Of a DNA stretch of 64,000 nucleotides, positions 12,723 to 22,605 are shown in pieces (position 1 is the stretch's first letter; each line of letters opens with the position of its first letter). The stretch lies in the NCBI GenBank assembly GCA_007994965.1, contig VOPW01000001.1, forward strand, positions 3,038,001 through 3,102,000. The letters are read 5' to 3'. Position numbers and translations under genes: made by a program. The stretch is from Piscinibacter aquaticus (GTDB taxonomy: Bacteria > Pseudomonadota > Gammaproteobacteria > Burkholderiales > Burkholderiaceae_C). A model generated the notes under the pieces. That model was not told the origin of the DNA. It saw only the letters and a program-made list of their open reading frames with translations, and did no database searches.

Positions 12723-12801
12723 CCCGCGTCGTCGCAGTGCCGCCACGCCCCGCGGGACGCTGGCGGCCACAGCCTGGCGTGTGCGCGCCATATTTCACAT
12801 T

Positions 12802-12811
12802 TGATCGATCA
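12802..12811. repeat. Palindrome TGATCGATCA in the AT-rich leader of the chemotaxis operon
   Basis: The stretch 12785-12889 is clearly less GC-rich than its surroundings and carries the perfect 10-bp palindrome TGATCGATCA. A TATCAT at 12850-12855 could serve as a -10, but I find no -35 at the right distance and no FliA-type motif. The region is the only likely place for the promoter of the cheY-to-cheW operon. Confidence 0.4.
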
Positions 12812-12889
12812 TTTGTATGACTTGATGCGCGGATGTGAGCCCATGTAAGTATCATTCCTGTCACTCACGCAGGTTTGGGAGCAACTTAT

Positions 12890-13260
12890 ATGGCCAAGAC
12901 CATCCTCATCGTCGACGACTCGTCCTCTCTGCGCACGGTCGTCAAGCTGGCGCTGACACGCGCCGGCTACGAGGTGCTGGAGGCCGCCGACGGCCTCGAG
13001 GGGCTCGCGCAGCTCGACCAGCGGGCCGCTTCAACCTGATCGTCCGCGACGTCAACATGCCGCGCATGGATGGCATCGCCTTCCTGCGCAAGCTGAAGGA
13101 GCACGCCCGCCACATGTTCACGCCAGTGATCATGCTGACCACCGAGGGCCAGGAGGCCAAGAAGCAGGAAGGCCGCGCCGCCGGCGCCAAGGCCTGGATG
13201 GTCAAGCCCTTCAACCCGCCGCAATTGCTCGACGCGGTGGCCAAGCTGCTTCCCGCCTGA
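12890..13260 (+). CDS. CheY-like response regulator, one frameshift
   Basis: This single receiver domain has the acidic pocket (LIVDDSSSLR), the phospho-acceptor aspartate in RDVNMPRMDG, the switch threonine in MLTTEGQE and the lysine in MVKPFNPP. Repaired length is about 124 residues with no output domain, so it is a CheY-type messenger. The ATG at 12890 has GGGAG 8 bases upstream. One base is missing near 13024 (GRFNLIV). It is the first gene of a five-gene chemotaxis operon and presumably receives phosphate from the CheA encoded two genes later. Confidence 0.88.
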
Positions 13261-13267
13261 GGCTGCG

Positions 13268-13576
13268 ATGCACGACGCCGCCTTCCGCCTGCCCGCCGCG
13301 CTGACGATCTACACCGTCGGCGAAACACAGCATGCGCTCACCGCATGGCTGTCCACGCTCCCGCCCGAGGCCACGCTCTGGCGCATCGATGCCGCCGGCA
13401 TCGAGGAGGCCGATGCCGCCGGCGTGGAGCTGCTGCTGTCGATCTCGCGCAGCGCCAGCCTCGCCGGCGCCCGGCTGCGGCTGGAGGCGCCGAGCCCCGC
13501 GCTGCGCCGCGCCAGCGAGCAGCTCGGCAGCGCGCCGATCGTGCTGGGCACGCTGGCACCGGAAGGCATCGCATGA
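13268..13576 (+). CDS. STAS-domain protein in chemotaxis operon
   Basis: The intact 102-residue protein matches the STAS / anti-sigma-factor-antagonist fold: a beta strand (ALTIYTVGE), a conserved loop (DAAGIEEADAAGVELLLSI) and a final helix. The usual phosphorylatable serine position of SpoIIAA-like proteins (D-S-S/T-G) here reads EADAAG, so it may not be phosphorylated. It sits between cheY and cheA and its stop overlaps the cheA start (ATGA), so the two are translationally coupled. STAS proteins occur in a class of betaproteobacterial che operons. The role is unknown. Confidence 0.8.
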   Translation: MHDAAFRLPAALTIYTVGETQHALTAWLSTLPPEATLWRIDAAGIEEADAAGVELLLSISRSASLAGARLRLEAPSPALRRASEQLGSAPIVLGTLAPEGIA

Positions 13577-15055
13577 CGCGGCTCGGCGACGACCACGGCC
13601 TGATCGCCGATGCCCTGCCGGTCTTCGCCAGCGAAGGGCAGGAGCAGATTGCCTCGATCGAGCAGCTGCTGCTGCGGCTCGAGGATGCGCCGCACGATCG
13701 CGGCCTGCTCGACGCGCTGTTCCGCTGCGCCCACACCGTGAAGGGCTCGGCCGGCATCTTCGGCCTCGACGACGTGGTCGCCTTCACCCACCACGTGGAG
13801 ACGCTGCTCGACCGGTTGCGCGAAGGCGAGATCACGCTGACGCCCGCACTCTCGACGCTGCTGCTGCAGTGCAACGACCAGATCCGCCAGCTGATCGACG
13901 AGGCCACCGGCGGCTTCGGCGATGCGCAGGGGCCAGCGCACCGTGCGGCGCTGGTGGCGCAGCTCATCCTCGCGGTGGACACCGCCACCGCACACGCACC
14001 GGCCGAACCGGCACCCGCCGACGCACCCGCCGAAGCGCCCGCCCTGCCGCCCGTCGAAGCCTCTGCCGAGGCCCCCACCCGTCGGCGCGAAGGCCCCGCA
14101 GCTGCCGACAGCGTGCGCTACATCCGCGTGCAGGCCGACCGGCTCGATGCGGTGATCAACCTGCTCGGCGAGCTGGTGATTGCCGGTGCCGGCGCGCTGC
14201 TGCTGGCGCGGCAGAGCCGCCAGCCACGCTGGTCGAGGCCAACGAGCAGATCGGACGGCTGATCGAGGAGATCAGCGGCGGCGAGACCGAGCTCGACAAG
14301 TCGGTGGTCGAGCGCATCGCCGATCCGCTGATGCACCTGGTGCGCAACGCGCTAGACCACGGCCTGGAGATGCCCGAGCAGCGCCGGGCCGCCGGCAAGC
14401 CGGCGCAGGGCCGGCTGATGCTCAGCGCCTTCCACGAGTCCGGCAGCGTCGTGATCCGCTTCGCCGACGACGGCTGCGACCTCGCCCGCGACGTCGCGCG
14501 CAGCGACATCGAGTCGCTGCGCGGCACCGTGACGACCAGCAGCGCCGCAGGCCAGGGCAGCAGCGTCGAGATCCGCCTGCCGCTGACGCTGGCCATCATC
14601 GAGGGCTTCCTCGTCGGCGTGGGTGCGAGCCGCTTCATCTTCCCGCTCGACGCCGTCGTCGAGGTGATCGAGAACCCCGGCAGCGCGCTGCGCAGCGATG
14701 CGGCGGGCCGCAGCCTCGTCGAACTGCGCGGCCAGCCGCTGCCCGTGGTGTGCCTGCGCGAGCTCTATGCCCTCGACGGCCCGGCGCCGGCGCGCGGCAG
14801 CGTAGTGGTGATCCGCGCCGGCGGGCAACGCTGCGGCGTGGTCGTCGACCAGCTGCTCGGCCACCACCAGACCGTCATCAAGCCGCTGGGCCGCATGTTG
14901 CGCAGCCTGCACGGCATCTCGGGCTCGACCATCCTAGGCAACGGGGACGTCGCGCTCATCTTCGACGTCGCATCGCTCGGCCAGCTGGCCGCGGACGCGG
15001 CAGTTTCCTCCCGCGTCCGACGCACGTCGTCCCACAAGAAAGCACCCTGCCATGA
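13573..15055 (+). CDS. cheA: CheA histidine kinase with two apparent internal deletions and two frameshifts
   Basis: The P1 domain carries the phosphorylated histidine (FRCAHTVKGSAGIFGLDD). It is followed by an acidic-Ala-Pro linker, a dimerisation helix (LDAVINLLGELVIAGAGALL), the N box (DPLMHLVRNALDHGLE) and a CheW-like P5 domain (IEGFLVGVGASRFIFPLD). Between RLIEE and ISGGETELDKS the second dimerisation helix is missing. After FADDGC the sequence jumps to RSDIESLRG, so the F box and the glycine-rich G2 box are absent. At about 494 residues it is well below normal CheA length. Frameshifts lie near 14222 and in 14950-15050. The end is taken at the TGA overlapping the next ATG. As written, it could not bind ATP normally. 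Confidence 0.8.
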
Positions 15056-17053
15056 CCGCGACCCCGAAAGCGACTGTTCCCTCTTCCCTGTTCGAGCGCC
15101 TGTTTGCCGCCGGCAAGCTGCGCGAACGCCGCTCGCCGGCCGCCGAGGCCGCGCTCGCCGAGACCCAGGCCCGCCTGGAAGAAGTGCAGTCCGAGCTGAA
15201 GGTGCGCACCGACATCATGAATGTCACGAGCATCGTCTCCGAAGCCGACAAGAAGGGCGACATCCTCAGCATCAACGAGAAGTTCATCGAGGTCTCGAAG
15301 TACGCCCGACACGAGCTGATCGGCCAACCGCACAACACCACCCGGCATCCGGACATGCCGAAGGAGACCTTCAAGCAGCTGTGGCAGACGATCGGCCGAG
15401 GCGAGATCTTCCGCGGCATCATCAAGAACCGCGCCAAGGACGGCACGCCGTACTACGTCGATGCGGTCATCGCGCCGATCCTGGGCGCCAACGGCAAGCC
15501 GATGAAATACCTCGGCGTGCGCTACGACATCACCGAGGCCGAGATCGAGCGGCAGAACGCCCGCGGCGTGCTCAGCGCGATCGACGAAGCCTACGCCTAC
15601 ATCGAGTTCGATCTCAACGGCCACGTGCTCACCGCCAACCAGAACTTCCTCGGGCTGCTCGGCTATTCGCTGGCCGACGTCAAGGGCAAGCACCACCGCA
15701 TGTTCGTCGAGCCGGCATCAGCTGGCAGCCACGCCTACCAGCAGTTCTGGGCCGACCTCAACGCCGGCCGGGCGCAGAAGGATGTCTTCAAGCGCATCAC
15801 CCGTTCCGGCCAGGAGGTGTGGATCCAGGCGGTCTATGCGCCGGTGAAGGACGAGACGGGCCGCGTCGCGAAGATCGTCAAGATCGCCACCGACGTGACC
15901 GCCGAACAGCAGGCCAGCCAGATGCTGAAGCAGGCCGTCGAGCAGGCCCAGCAGGCCACCGCCGCCGCGCGCGCGGGCGACCTCTCGAAGCGCATCGCAC
16001 TGGAAGGCAAGAGCGGCCCGATCGCCGAGATGTGCGCCGGCATGAACGACCTGCTCGAGACCACCTCCGTCGTCTTCGACGACATCGGCCGCATCTTCGG
16101 CGGCCTCGCCTCGGGTGACCTGACGCAGCGCATCTCGCGCGACGTTCAGGGCGTGTTCAATCAGGTGAAGAACGATGCCAACTCGGGCTGCGAGAAGCTG
16201 GCCTCGATCATCGACGAGGTGCGCACCGCCGCCGAGGCGCTCACCGGCGCCGCCAACCGGTGAGCGCGACGGCGCAGTCGCTGTCGCAGGCGGCCAGCGA
16301 GCAGGCCTCGTCGGTGGAGGAAACCACCTCGCAGATCGACATGATGTCGGCCTCGATCTCGCAGAACAGCGACAACGCCAAGGTCACCGACGGCATGGCC
16401 ACCAAGGCCAGCAAGGAGGCCGCCGAGGGCGGCACCGCCGTCACCCAGACCGTCACCGCGATGAAGCAGATCGCCGCCAAGATCTCCATCGTCGACGACA
16501 TCGCCTACCAGACCAACTTGCTGGCGCTGAACGCGGCCATCGAGGCCGCCCGCGCCGGCGAGCACGGCAAGGGCTTCGCGGTGGTGGCGGCCGAAGTGCG
16601 CAAACTCGCCGAGCGCAGCCAGGAGGCGGCCAAGGAGATCGGCGACTGGCCGCCTCCAGCGTCTCCACCGCCGAGCGCGCCGGCCGGCTGCTCGACGAGA
16701 TCGTGCCGTCCATCCAGAAGACCAGCGAGCTGGTGCAGGAGATCGCCGCGGCCAGCACCGAGCAGAGCCAGTCGGTCACGCAGATCGGCGGCGCGATGGG
16801 CCAGCTGAGCAAGGCCACGCAGCAGAACGCCTCGGCCTCCGAGGAGCTCGCCGCCACATCGGAGGAGCTCTCCGGCCAGGCCGAGCAGCTGCAGCAGTCG
16901 GTGGCCTTCTTCGCCGCCGGCGGCGCGCGCTCCGAGGCCTTCATCGAGCGCCGTGCGCCGAACTCGCCGATGCGCCCCACCACGCCGCGTCCGGTGGCCG
17001 CCACGCCGATGCGCCCGCTGGCCACCGGCACGGCCAACTTCCGCCCCTACTGA
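15052..17053 (+). CDS. Soluble PAS-PAS methyl-accepting chemotaxis protein, two frameshifts
   Basis: This receptor has no membrane segment. Two Aer-like PAS domains ([17 protein letters not shown] and [18 protein letters not shown]) are followed by HAMP-like repeats ([16 protein letters not shown]) and the signalling hairpin ([19 protein letters not shown]). It probably senses an internal redox or energy signal through a bound cofactor. There is no C-terminal CheR/CheB-docking pentapeptide; the tail is proline-rich. Breaks near 16257 (AACCGG one G short) and near 16647 (GACTGGCC for GACCTGGCC) restore the family sequence exactly. The start overlaps the cheA stop. Confidence 0.9.
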
Positions 17054-17064
17054 GGAGCCGGGCC

Positions 17065-17577
17065 ATGAGCGCCATCCTCGATGCCCCGGCCGCCGCCCGC
17101 ACCGGCCAGTACCTCAGCTTCTGGCTCGGCGACGAAGCCTTCGCGCTGGACATCCGCAACGTGCGCGAGATCATCCAGCACGGCCCGATGACCAGCGTGC
17201 CGCTGATGCCGGCTTTCGTGCGCGGCGTGATCAACCTGCGCGGTGCCGTGGTGCCGGTGATCGACCTCAATGCGCGCTTCGGCCGCGCGCCTGCGCAGGT
17301 GGGCAAGAAGACCTGCGTGGTGATCTTCGATGCGCTGCGCGACGGTGAGCGCACCGAGCTCGGCCTGATGGTCGATGCCGTGAGCGAGGTGGTCGATCTC
17401 ACCGACGACGCGATCGAGCCGCCGCCCAATTTCGGCACCTCGGTGCGCCGCGATTTCATCCACGGACTGGGCAAGCTCGGCGAACGCTTCCTGATCCTGC
17501 TCGAGCCGGACAAGGCCTTCGACGTCGAGGAGATGGCCCAGCTCTGCGCCCTCTCGCAGGAGACGCAGGCGGCCTGA
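17065..17577 (+). CDS. cheW: CheW coupling protein
   Basis: The intact 170-residue CheW links receptors to CheA. Visible features are YLSFWLGDEAFALDI, the central VREIIQ, the turn RGVINLRGAVVPVIDL and the C-terminal GIG-like region (FIHGLGKLGERFLILLE). It follows the PAS receptor by 11 bp with a GGAG ribosome site, and closes the operon cheY-STAS-cheA-mcp-cheW. No cheR, cheB or cheD follows, so adaptation enzymes must be encoded elsewhere or the pathway may lack methylation. Confidence 0.95.
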   Translation: MSAILDAPAAARTGQYLSFWLGDEAFALDIRNVREIIQHGPMTSVPLMPAFVRGVINLRGAVVPVIDLNARFGRAPAQVGKKTCVVIFDALRDGERTELGLMVDAVSEVVDLTDDAIEPPPNFGTSVRRDFIHGLGKLGERFLILLEPDKAFDVEEMAQLCALSQETQAA

Positions 17578-17646
17578 GACGGCACGGCAACCGACGCGGC
17601 AACCGGCCCTGCATCCGCGGCAGCCGGTGCCGCGTAAGCTGAACGG

Positions 17647-18451
17647 ATGTCGACCCTGCTGCGCTCCATGCTCACTGCCCTCGCGCTGGCCGCCGCCCTG
17701 TATGCCGCCGTGCTCGCCCTGCTCTGGTTCGGCCAGGAACGGCTGATCTTCCTGCCCACGCCGCTGTCCGCCGACCATCGCCTCGCCCGTGAGCCGGGCG
17801 TGCATGAGCGCTTCGTCGAGGTCGACGGCGCGCGGCTCTCGGTGCTCGAGCTGCGCCTGCCCGATCCCAAGGGCGTGGTCTTCTTCCTGCACGGCAATGC
17901 CGGCAACCTGGCGAGCTGGTTCGTCAACGCCGGGTTCTACCGCCAGGCGAACTACGACCGGTGATGCTCGACTACCGCGGCTACGGCAAGAGCAGCGGAC
18001 GCATCGAGAGCGAAGCCCAGCTGCATGCCGACGTGCGCGCGGTGTGGCGCGCGGTGGCGCCGCACTATGCCGGCAAGCGCGTGGTGCTCTACGGCCGCTC
18101 GCTCGGCACGGCGCTGGCCGCCTCGCTGGCCGCCGAATTGCAGCCCGATCTGACGATGCTGGTCTCGCCCTACACGAGCATGGAGGCGATGGCGCGCCAG
18201 CACTATCCGTGGGTGCCGGGGGCGCTGCTGCGCTACCCGCTGCGCACCGACGAACACCGGCCCGCGTGCGCAGCCCGGTGCTGCTGCTGCATGGCGACCG
18301 CGACGAGCTGATCCCGCTGGCGCACAGCGAGGCGCTGCTCGAGGTGGCGCCGAATGCGCGGTTGCACGTGGTGCCCGGCGGCGGGCACAACGACCTGCAG
18401 GAGTTCGACAGCTACCTCGGCGCCGTGAACGCCGCGCTGGCCGCGCTCTGA
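17647..18451 (+). CDS. Membrane-anchored alpha/beta hydrolase (S33 / BEM46-like), two frameshifts
   Basis: An N-terminal membrane anchor (ALAAALYAAVLALLWFG) precedes a hydrolase fold with the oxyanion motif FLHGNAGN, the nucleophile elbow YGRSLGTA, the acid in LLHGDRDELIP and the histidine in PGGGHNDL. Relatives are annotated as serine aminopeptidase S33 or BEM46/YfhR-type hydrolases with no known substrate. The two frameshifts, near 17960 and near 18262, both fall at 'ACCGG' one base short. Repaired length is about 268 residues. It stands alone. Confidence 0.85.
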
Positions 18452-18466
18452 GCGTCGTCGCGCGGC

Positions 18467-18994
18467 TCAGCGCGGATCGTCGGAGTGGATCTGCAGCGCC
18501 TCGAGGAAGCGCGACACCATGTTGTACGAGGCGATCGTGCCGACCAGCTCCACCAGCTGCCGCTCGCCGAGCCGCTCGCGCACCGCCTGCACGACCGCCG
18601 CATCGACGTGCACCTCGCGCGTCATCGCATCGCACAGCGCCAGCACCTCGCGCTGCAGCGGCGTGAAGCGCTCGGCGGCGGCACGCCAGTCGACCAGCGC
18701 ATCGAGCTGCGGCTGCGCGAGGCCTTCCTTCAGCGCGATCGGCGCATGCTGGTCGGCCTCGTAGGGCGCGCCGTTCAGGTGGGCGATGCGCATGATCACC
18801 AGCTCGCGAAGATCGCCGGGCAACACGAGTTGCTGGCGCACCTTCGTCATGAAGGCGAGCCAGCCCTCGGCCAGCGGCGGGCTGTGCATCAGCATCTGGT
18901 ACAGGTGCAGCACGCTGCCGCGCTCGGCGACGATGCGCTGCACCAGCGGCTGGGCTTCGGGCGCAGAGAGATCGGCGTAGGGAATGCGGGCCAT
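18467..18994 (-). CDS. Carboxymuconolactone decarboxylase family protein
   Basis: The intact 175-residue protein has the CMD/AhpD-like fold signature around RELVIMRIAHLNGAPYEA. The AhpD CxxC pair is absent (LNGAPYE in its place), so peroxidase activity is unlikely. Family members include 4-carboxymuconolactone decarboxylase and many uncharacterised proteins. It lies on the minus strand 9 bp after the Cys-rich protein and TctC gene and is probably co-transcribed with them. Confidence 0.85.
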   Translation of the reverse strand: MARIPYADLSAPEAQPLVQRIVAERGSVLHLYQMLMHSPPLAEGWLAFMTKVRQQLVLPGDLRELVIMRIAHLNGAPYEADQHAPIALKEGLAQPQLDALVDWRAAAERFTPLQREVLALCDAMTREVHVDAAVVQAVRERLGERQLVELVGTIASYNMVSRFLEALQIHSDDPR

Positions 18995-19003
18995 GGCAAA
19001 GCC

Positions 19004-19360
19004 TCAGACGACGAGCGCCGGATCGAGCTGGCGCACGCGGTGGTCGACGTAGTAGCCACCGAATTCGGTGTACTGGAGGAAGCCTCGCCCGCAGGTCGCG
19101 CAGGCGCGCACCTCGCAGCGGTTGTAGGGAAAGTGGCTCGGCGCGATCGGCGCATCGGCCGCCCAGAAGCGGCTGCCCGGCCATTCCTCGACGGTGGGCT
19201 CGTCGACCGCCGGATCACGCAGCGAGCCGATGAGCCGGAACGCCGGCTCGGCCAGCGGCGCGGCGATCGATTCCCAGCCGGCGCATTGCAGCGTGGCGCA
19301 GGTGCAATCGGCGCGCCATCGGTCACGCCCAGGCAAGGCGCGCAGATCGTCTGCCGTCAT
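19004..19360 (-). CDS. Conserved hypothetical protein with CxxC-type cysteines
   Basis: The intact 118-residue protein has two cysteine clusters, CTCATLQC near the N terminus and CEVRACATCGRGF in the C-terminal half, which could bind zinc. It has no signal peptide or membrane segment. The ATG at 19358-19360 overlaps the TctC stop, so translation is coupled. I do not recognise a function. The pairing with a solute-binding protein and a CMD protein suggests a small uptake/catabolic unit. Confidence 0.7.
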   Translation of the reverse strand: MTADDLRALPGRDRWRADCTCATLQCAGWESIAAPLAEPAFRLIGSLRDPAVDEPTVEEWPGSRFWAADAPIAPSHFPYNRCEVRACATCGRGFLQYTEFGGYYVDHRVRQLDPALVV

Positions 19361-20353
19361 CAATCCGCCTTGATGTCGTTGGCTTTCACGACCTTCGCCC
19401 AGGTATCGAGCTGCGTCTCGATGAAGGCCTGCGCCGCCGCCGGCGTGCCGATGTTCGTGACGATGCCTTGCGCCGCCAGCTTGTCCGCCACCTCGGGCTG
19501 CTTCAGTGCGGCGTTTATCTCCTCGTTCATGCGCTTGACGATCTCCGGCGGCGTCTTCGCCGAGGCCAGCACCGCCCACCAGGCCGGCGCGTCGAAGCCG
19601 GCGAAGCCGCTCTCGGCGATGGTCGGCACACCCTGGAGGTTGGCGCTGCGCTGGCTGGTGGTGACGGCCAGCGCGCGCAGCTTGCCGCTGTCGATGTGCG
19701 GCTTGGCCAGGAACACCGAGCCCACCGACACCGGCACGTGGCCGGCGATCGCATCGCTCATCAGCGGGCCGCCGCCGCGGTAGGGCACATGCACCAGGTC
19801 CATCTTGCCGGCCTTGGCGAGCATGGTCACCGCCCGGTGGCCGAGGCTGCCGTTGCCGATGCTGCCGTAGCTCACCGAATTGCCGGTCTGCGAGGCCTTC
19901 ACCAGGTCGGCGAAGCTCTTGTACGGCGACGTGGCGACGGTGGAGATCACCATCGCGCCGGTGCCGATCAGCGAGACGGCGACGAGATCTCGCTTCGTGT
20001 CGTACGGCAGGCTGGGTTGCAGCGCCGGGTTGACGCCGTGGGTGTCGAACACCACCGCGAAGGTGTAGCCATCGGCGGGCGCCTGCACCACCGCCGCCGT
20101 GCCGATTGCGCCCGATGCGCCCCCTTGTTCTCGACGACGACGCTCTGGCCCAGCCGCTGCTGCAGCACCGGCGCGAGGATGCGCGCCACCTGATCGACCG
20201 AGCCGCCGGGCGGGAAGACCGCCACCAGCCGGATCGGCTGCTTCGCAGGCAGGCCTGGGCCTGTACGGCGGGCACGACGAACGCTGCGGCCAGGACGGCC
20301 AGCACGCCACGGGCACGGCGCCCCCACGCCCCGCGAATCTGCTCTGAGCTCAT
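19360..20353 (-). CDS. Bug/TctC family tripartite tricarboxylate transporter substrate-binding protein, two frameshifts
   Basis: A periplasmic binding protein that captures a small carboxylate. The N terminus has a twin-arginine-like start and hydrophobic signal peptide (RRARGVLAVLAAAFVVPAVQAQA). The mature part shows the Bug hallmarks PIRLVAVFPPGGSVDQVAR, GTAAVVQAPADGYTF, YGSIGNGSLGHRAV, DLVHVPYRGGGP and GVPTIAESGFAGFDAPAWW. Breaks lie near 20250 and near 20130, the latter a GGGGGG run shortened to five. No TctA or TctB gene is adjacent, which is common for Bug proteins in Burkholderiales. Confidence 0.9.
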
Positions 20354-20477
20354 CTGATGACTCCTGTGATGGAACACTCCCGTCGCCGCGGCACCGGGGC
20401 CCCGCAGTGTGCGAGAGCGCCATCCCGATCCCCGTTGTGGAAATCACGCAAGGGTTGCCCCGCAGGTGCACGCGCGA

Positions 20478-21632
20478 TCAGCTCCGTGCGGACGCCGCCG
20501 CGCCCATGCGATCCAGGCAGCGCCGATGCCGCTCGTCAACCCGCCGCGCAAACCACTCGGTGGTGAGCTTGCGCGTGAACTTGGGGCTGTGCAGGTCGAT
20601 CTTCGGCAGCACCGCGCGCGGCAGCGCACGGCGATCGAGTTGCTCGGCATAGGCGAACACACGCTCGTACAACGTGGTCTTCTCGAAGCCGGCCTCGTCG
20701 CCGCGCTGAAGGTCGCGGCGGATCGCCGATTCCGACAGGTCCAGGCGCCCGGCCAGTGTGAGGGCCGCGCGCTCGGTCTCGCCGCGCGCCGCCGCGGATG
20801 CACGCGGCATCAGATCGCCATCGAGCGAGAGCGGCACGCCCGAGGCGACCGCCAAGGCACTCTGGAACGCCGCGTTGCGGCTCGCCCAGCGGCCCGCGTT
20901 GAAGTCGGCGAAGCGATGAATCGCCTGCGCGTAGGGCGCCTCGTAGGCCAGCAGGTGGGCCGCACCGAAGTAGAGGCCACCGCGGCGGGTGAAGACCTCG
21001 CGACGGATGGATTCCTTCACCGCATACGGATAGGGCCGCGCCTTGGCCTGCTCCTCGGCGAAGGCGATGCTCACCTGCATCGGGCCGCCGGTGCGCACCG
21101 GGTTGCGGTCGGCCAGCAGGCTGCGGCCCAGCGGCACCCTGCCGATCAGGTCCTCGAACACTTCGCTCAGCTGCCGTTCGGTCTTCACCGCATCGATGCG
21201 ATCGGCATAGCTGCGACCGTCGGACGAACGCAGCGCCAGTGCGGCGCGCACCGCGAACATCGGCACGCTGGCCTCGTCGGCACGGCGCTCGATCTCCTTC
21301 CAGGCGATGGCCGCGAGGCCGGGCACCGACGGATCGGCGCGATAGCCCGACTCCTGCTCCGTCACCGCCATCACCGCGCACAGGTTGTCTGCGGTCGAGG
21401 GCAGTTCCAGCGTGGCCAGCGCGGCATGGATGTCGGTGGCCCAGCCATCGCGATCGTCGAGCCGCTCGGGCAGTGCACGCAGCAGGGCCTCGCGCGCTTC
21501 GGTCGGGCCCATGCCCTGCGGCTCGGCGAAGCGGCCGGGCAGCGCGCAGCCTGCCAGCAGCGAGGCCGCGAGCAGCCCCGCAGCCATCGGAAGCGCCAGC
21601 GAGGGTCGGGCAGCGTGCGGCATTCGCCGCAT
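20478..21632 (-). CDS. DUF1615 family lipoprotein
   Basis: The intact 384-residue protein has a lipoprotein signal (AAGLLAASLLAGC, cleavage before Cys) and the DUF1615 features DNLCAVMAVTEQESGYRADP and GPMQVSIAFAEEQ. The motif ES.Y in the N-terminal part and the GGPMQVS segment recall lysozyme-like lytic folds, and a peptidoglycan-related role is conceivable. It should sit in the outer membrane. The gene is free of frameshifts and neighbours the MHYT gene on the same strand. Confidence 0.85.
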   Translation of the reverse strand: MRRMPHAARPSLALPMAAGLLAASLLAGCALPGRFAEPQGMGPTEAREALLRALPERLDDRDGWATDIHAALATLELPSTADNLCAVMAVTEQESGYRADPSVPGLAAIAWKEIERRADEASVPMFAVRAALALRSSDGRSYADRIDAVKTERQLSEVFEDLIGRVPLGRSLLADRNPVRTGGPMQVSIAFAEEQAKARPYPYAVKESIRREVFTRRGGLYFGAAHLLAYEAPYAQAIHRFADFNAGRWASRNAAFQSALAVASGVPLSLDGDLMPRASAAARGETERAALTLAGRLDLSESAIRRDLQRGDEAGFEKTTLYERVFAYAEQLDRRALPRAVLPKIDLHSPKFTRKLTTEWFARRVDERHRRCLDRMGAAASARS

Positions 21633-21645
21633 TCTGCCCTCCGAC

Positions 21646-22411
21646 TCAGCTGCGTGCGGCCGCCGCCGTGCCAGAGGTGGTCACGCGCTGCATGAAGACG
21701 TCGAACGCCACGATGATCGCCGCGCCGAGCGCGACCACGATCACCAGCACGCGGAACTCGTCGCCGTAGAGCAGGCCGCTCAGGCGCTCGAAGCGGTTGG
21801 CCGTGGTGCACACCACGTCGGCCGCGGCCATGCCGGTGTAGTGCATCGAGCAGACGGCGGCGGCCATCACGAAGGCCGCGGCGACGCGGTCCAGCGTGCG
21901 GCGCACGTGGAAGGCGAGCCACAGCGCGGCCGTCGCAGCGGCCACCGCAATCAGCACAGCCGCCGCCACCACCGCCCAGTTCCAGCTCAGGAAACCGCCG
22001 AAGCTCATCGAGCCCATGCCCATGAAGTGCATCAGCGAGACGCCGGCGCCGGCGACCGGGCCTGCCACGGCGAGGCGGCGGTACGAGAAGCGCGCCGAGG
22101 CCATGTAGCCGAGCGCGAAGGCCGAGACGCCCACCGCCACAACCAGCGACAGCAGGGTGCCGCCCAGGCCGTAGCCCACCGCCATGCCCGGGTTCCACGC
22201 CAGCATGCCCAGGAAGTGCATCGACCAGATGCCGACGCCGCCCAGCGCCACGCCGGCAAAGGCGGCGTTCAGGCGGTTGACGCCACCGCGCTCGCTGCGC
22301 ATCAGCGTGCTGGCCGCGAGCGCCGCGTAGGCACCGAATGCGGAGATGAGGAACGACACGGCGACCAAGGCCGAGATCGTAGGTGGGAGAGAGGACTTCC
22401 TGGACTGCCAT
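21646..22411 (-). CDS. MHYT-domain integral membrane protein, one frameshift
   Basis: A seven-helix protein with the three repeated MHYT-type motifs, here SMHFLGM, LMHFMGM and SMHYTGM, proposed to bind copper and to sense CO, O2 or NO. No output domain follows, unlike YkoW-type regulators. The N terminus MAVQEVLSPTYDLGL is joined to VAVSFLISAFGAYAAL across one extra base near 22370 ('CTTGGTCGCC'). The ATG at 22411 is preceded by GAAGG. Length is about 255 residues. A regulatory role is inferred only from the family. Confidence 0.88.
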
Positions 22412-22569
22412 GACTGCGCCTTCGGTTTTTGGGAGAGGCGCGATTGGAGCAGCGACGGAAAGATCGTGACGAGCTGTATCGAACGCCCCCAGCCCGCGCT
22501 CGGTCTTGCGTGCAGAGCTCACGATACCCCGCGAAGCGCCTGATGCAGCGGCTGACAGATGAGCGCGGC

Positions 22570-22588
22570 TGAAGCGCACTTGAAGCGC
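22570..22588. repeat. Direct repeat of TGAAGCGC, 11-bp period
   Basis: TGAAGCGC occurs at 22570-22577 and 22581-22588, one helical turn apart, in the 194-bp gap between the panE-like and MHYT genes. This is the only structure I see in the gap. It could be a regulator site or chance. Confidence 0.3.
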
Positions 22589-22605
22589 AAATCCGCGAAA
22601 GGCGC

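Noticed and set aside
12802..12811. TGATCGATCA as an Fnr box
   Set aside because: The half-sites are separated by 2 bases, not 4, so an Fnr/Dnr dimer would not fit; kept only as a palindrome.
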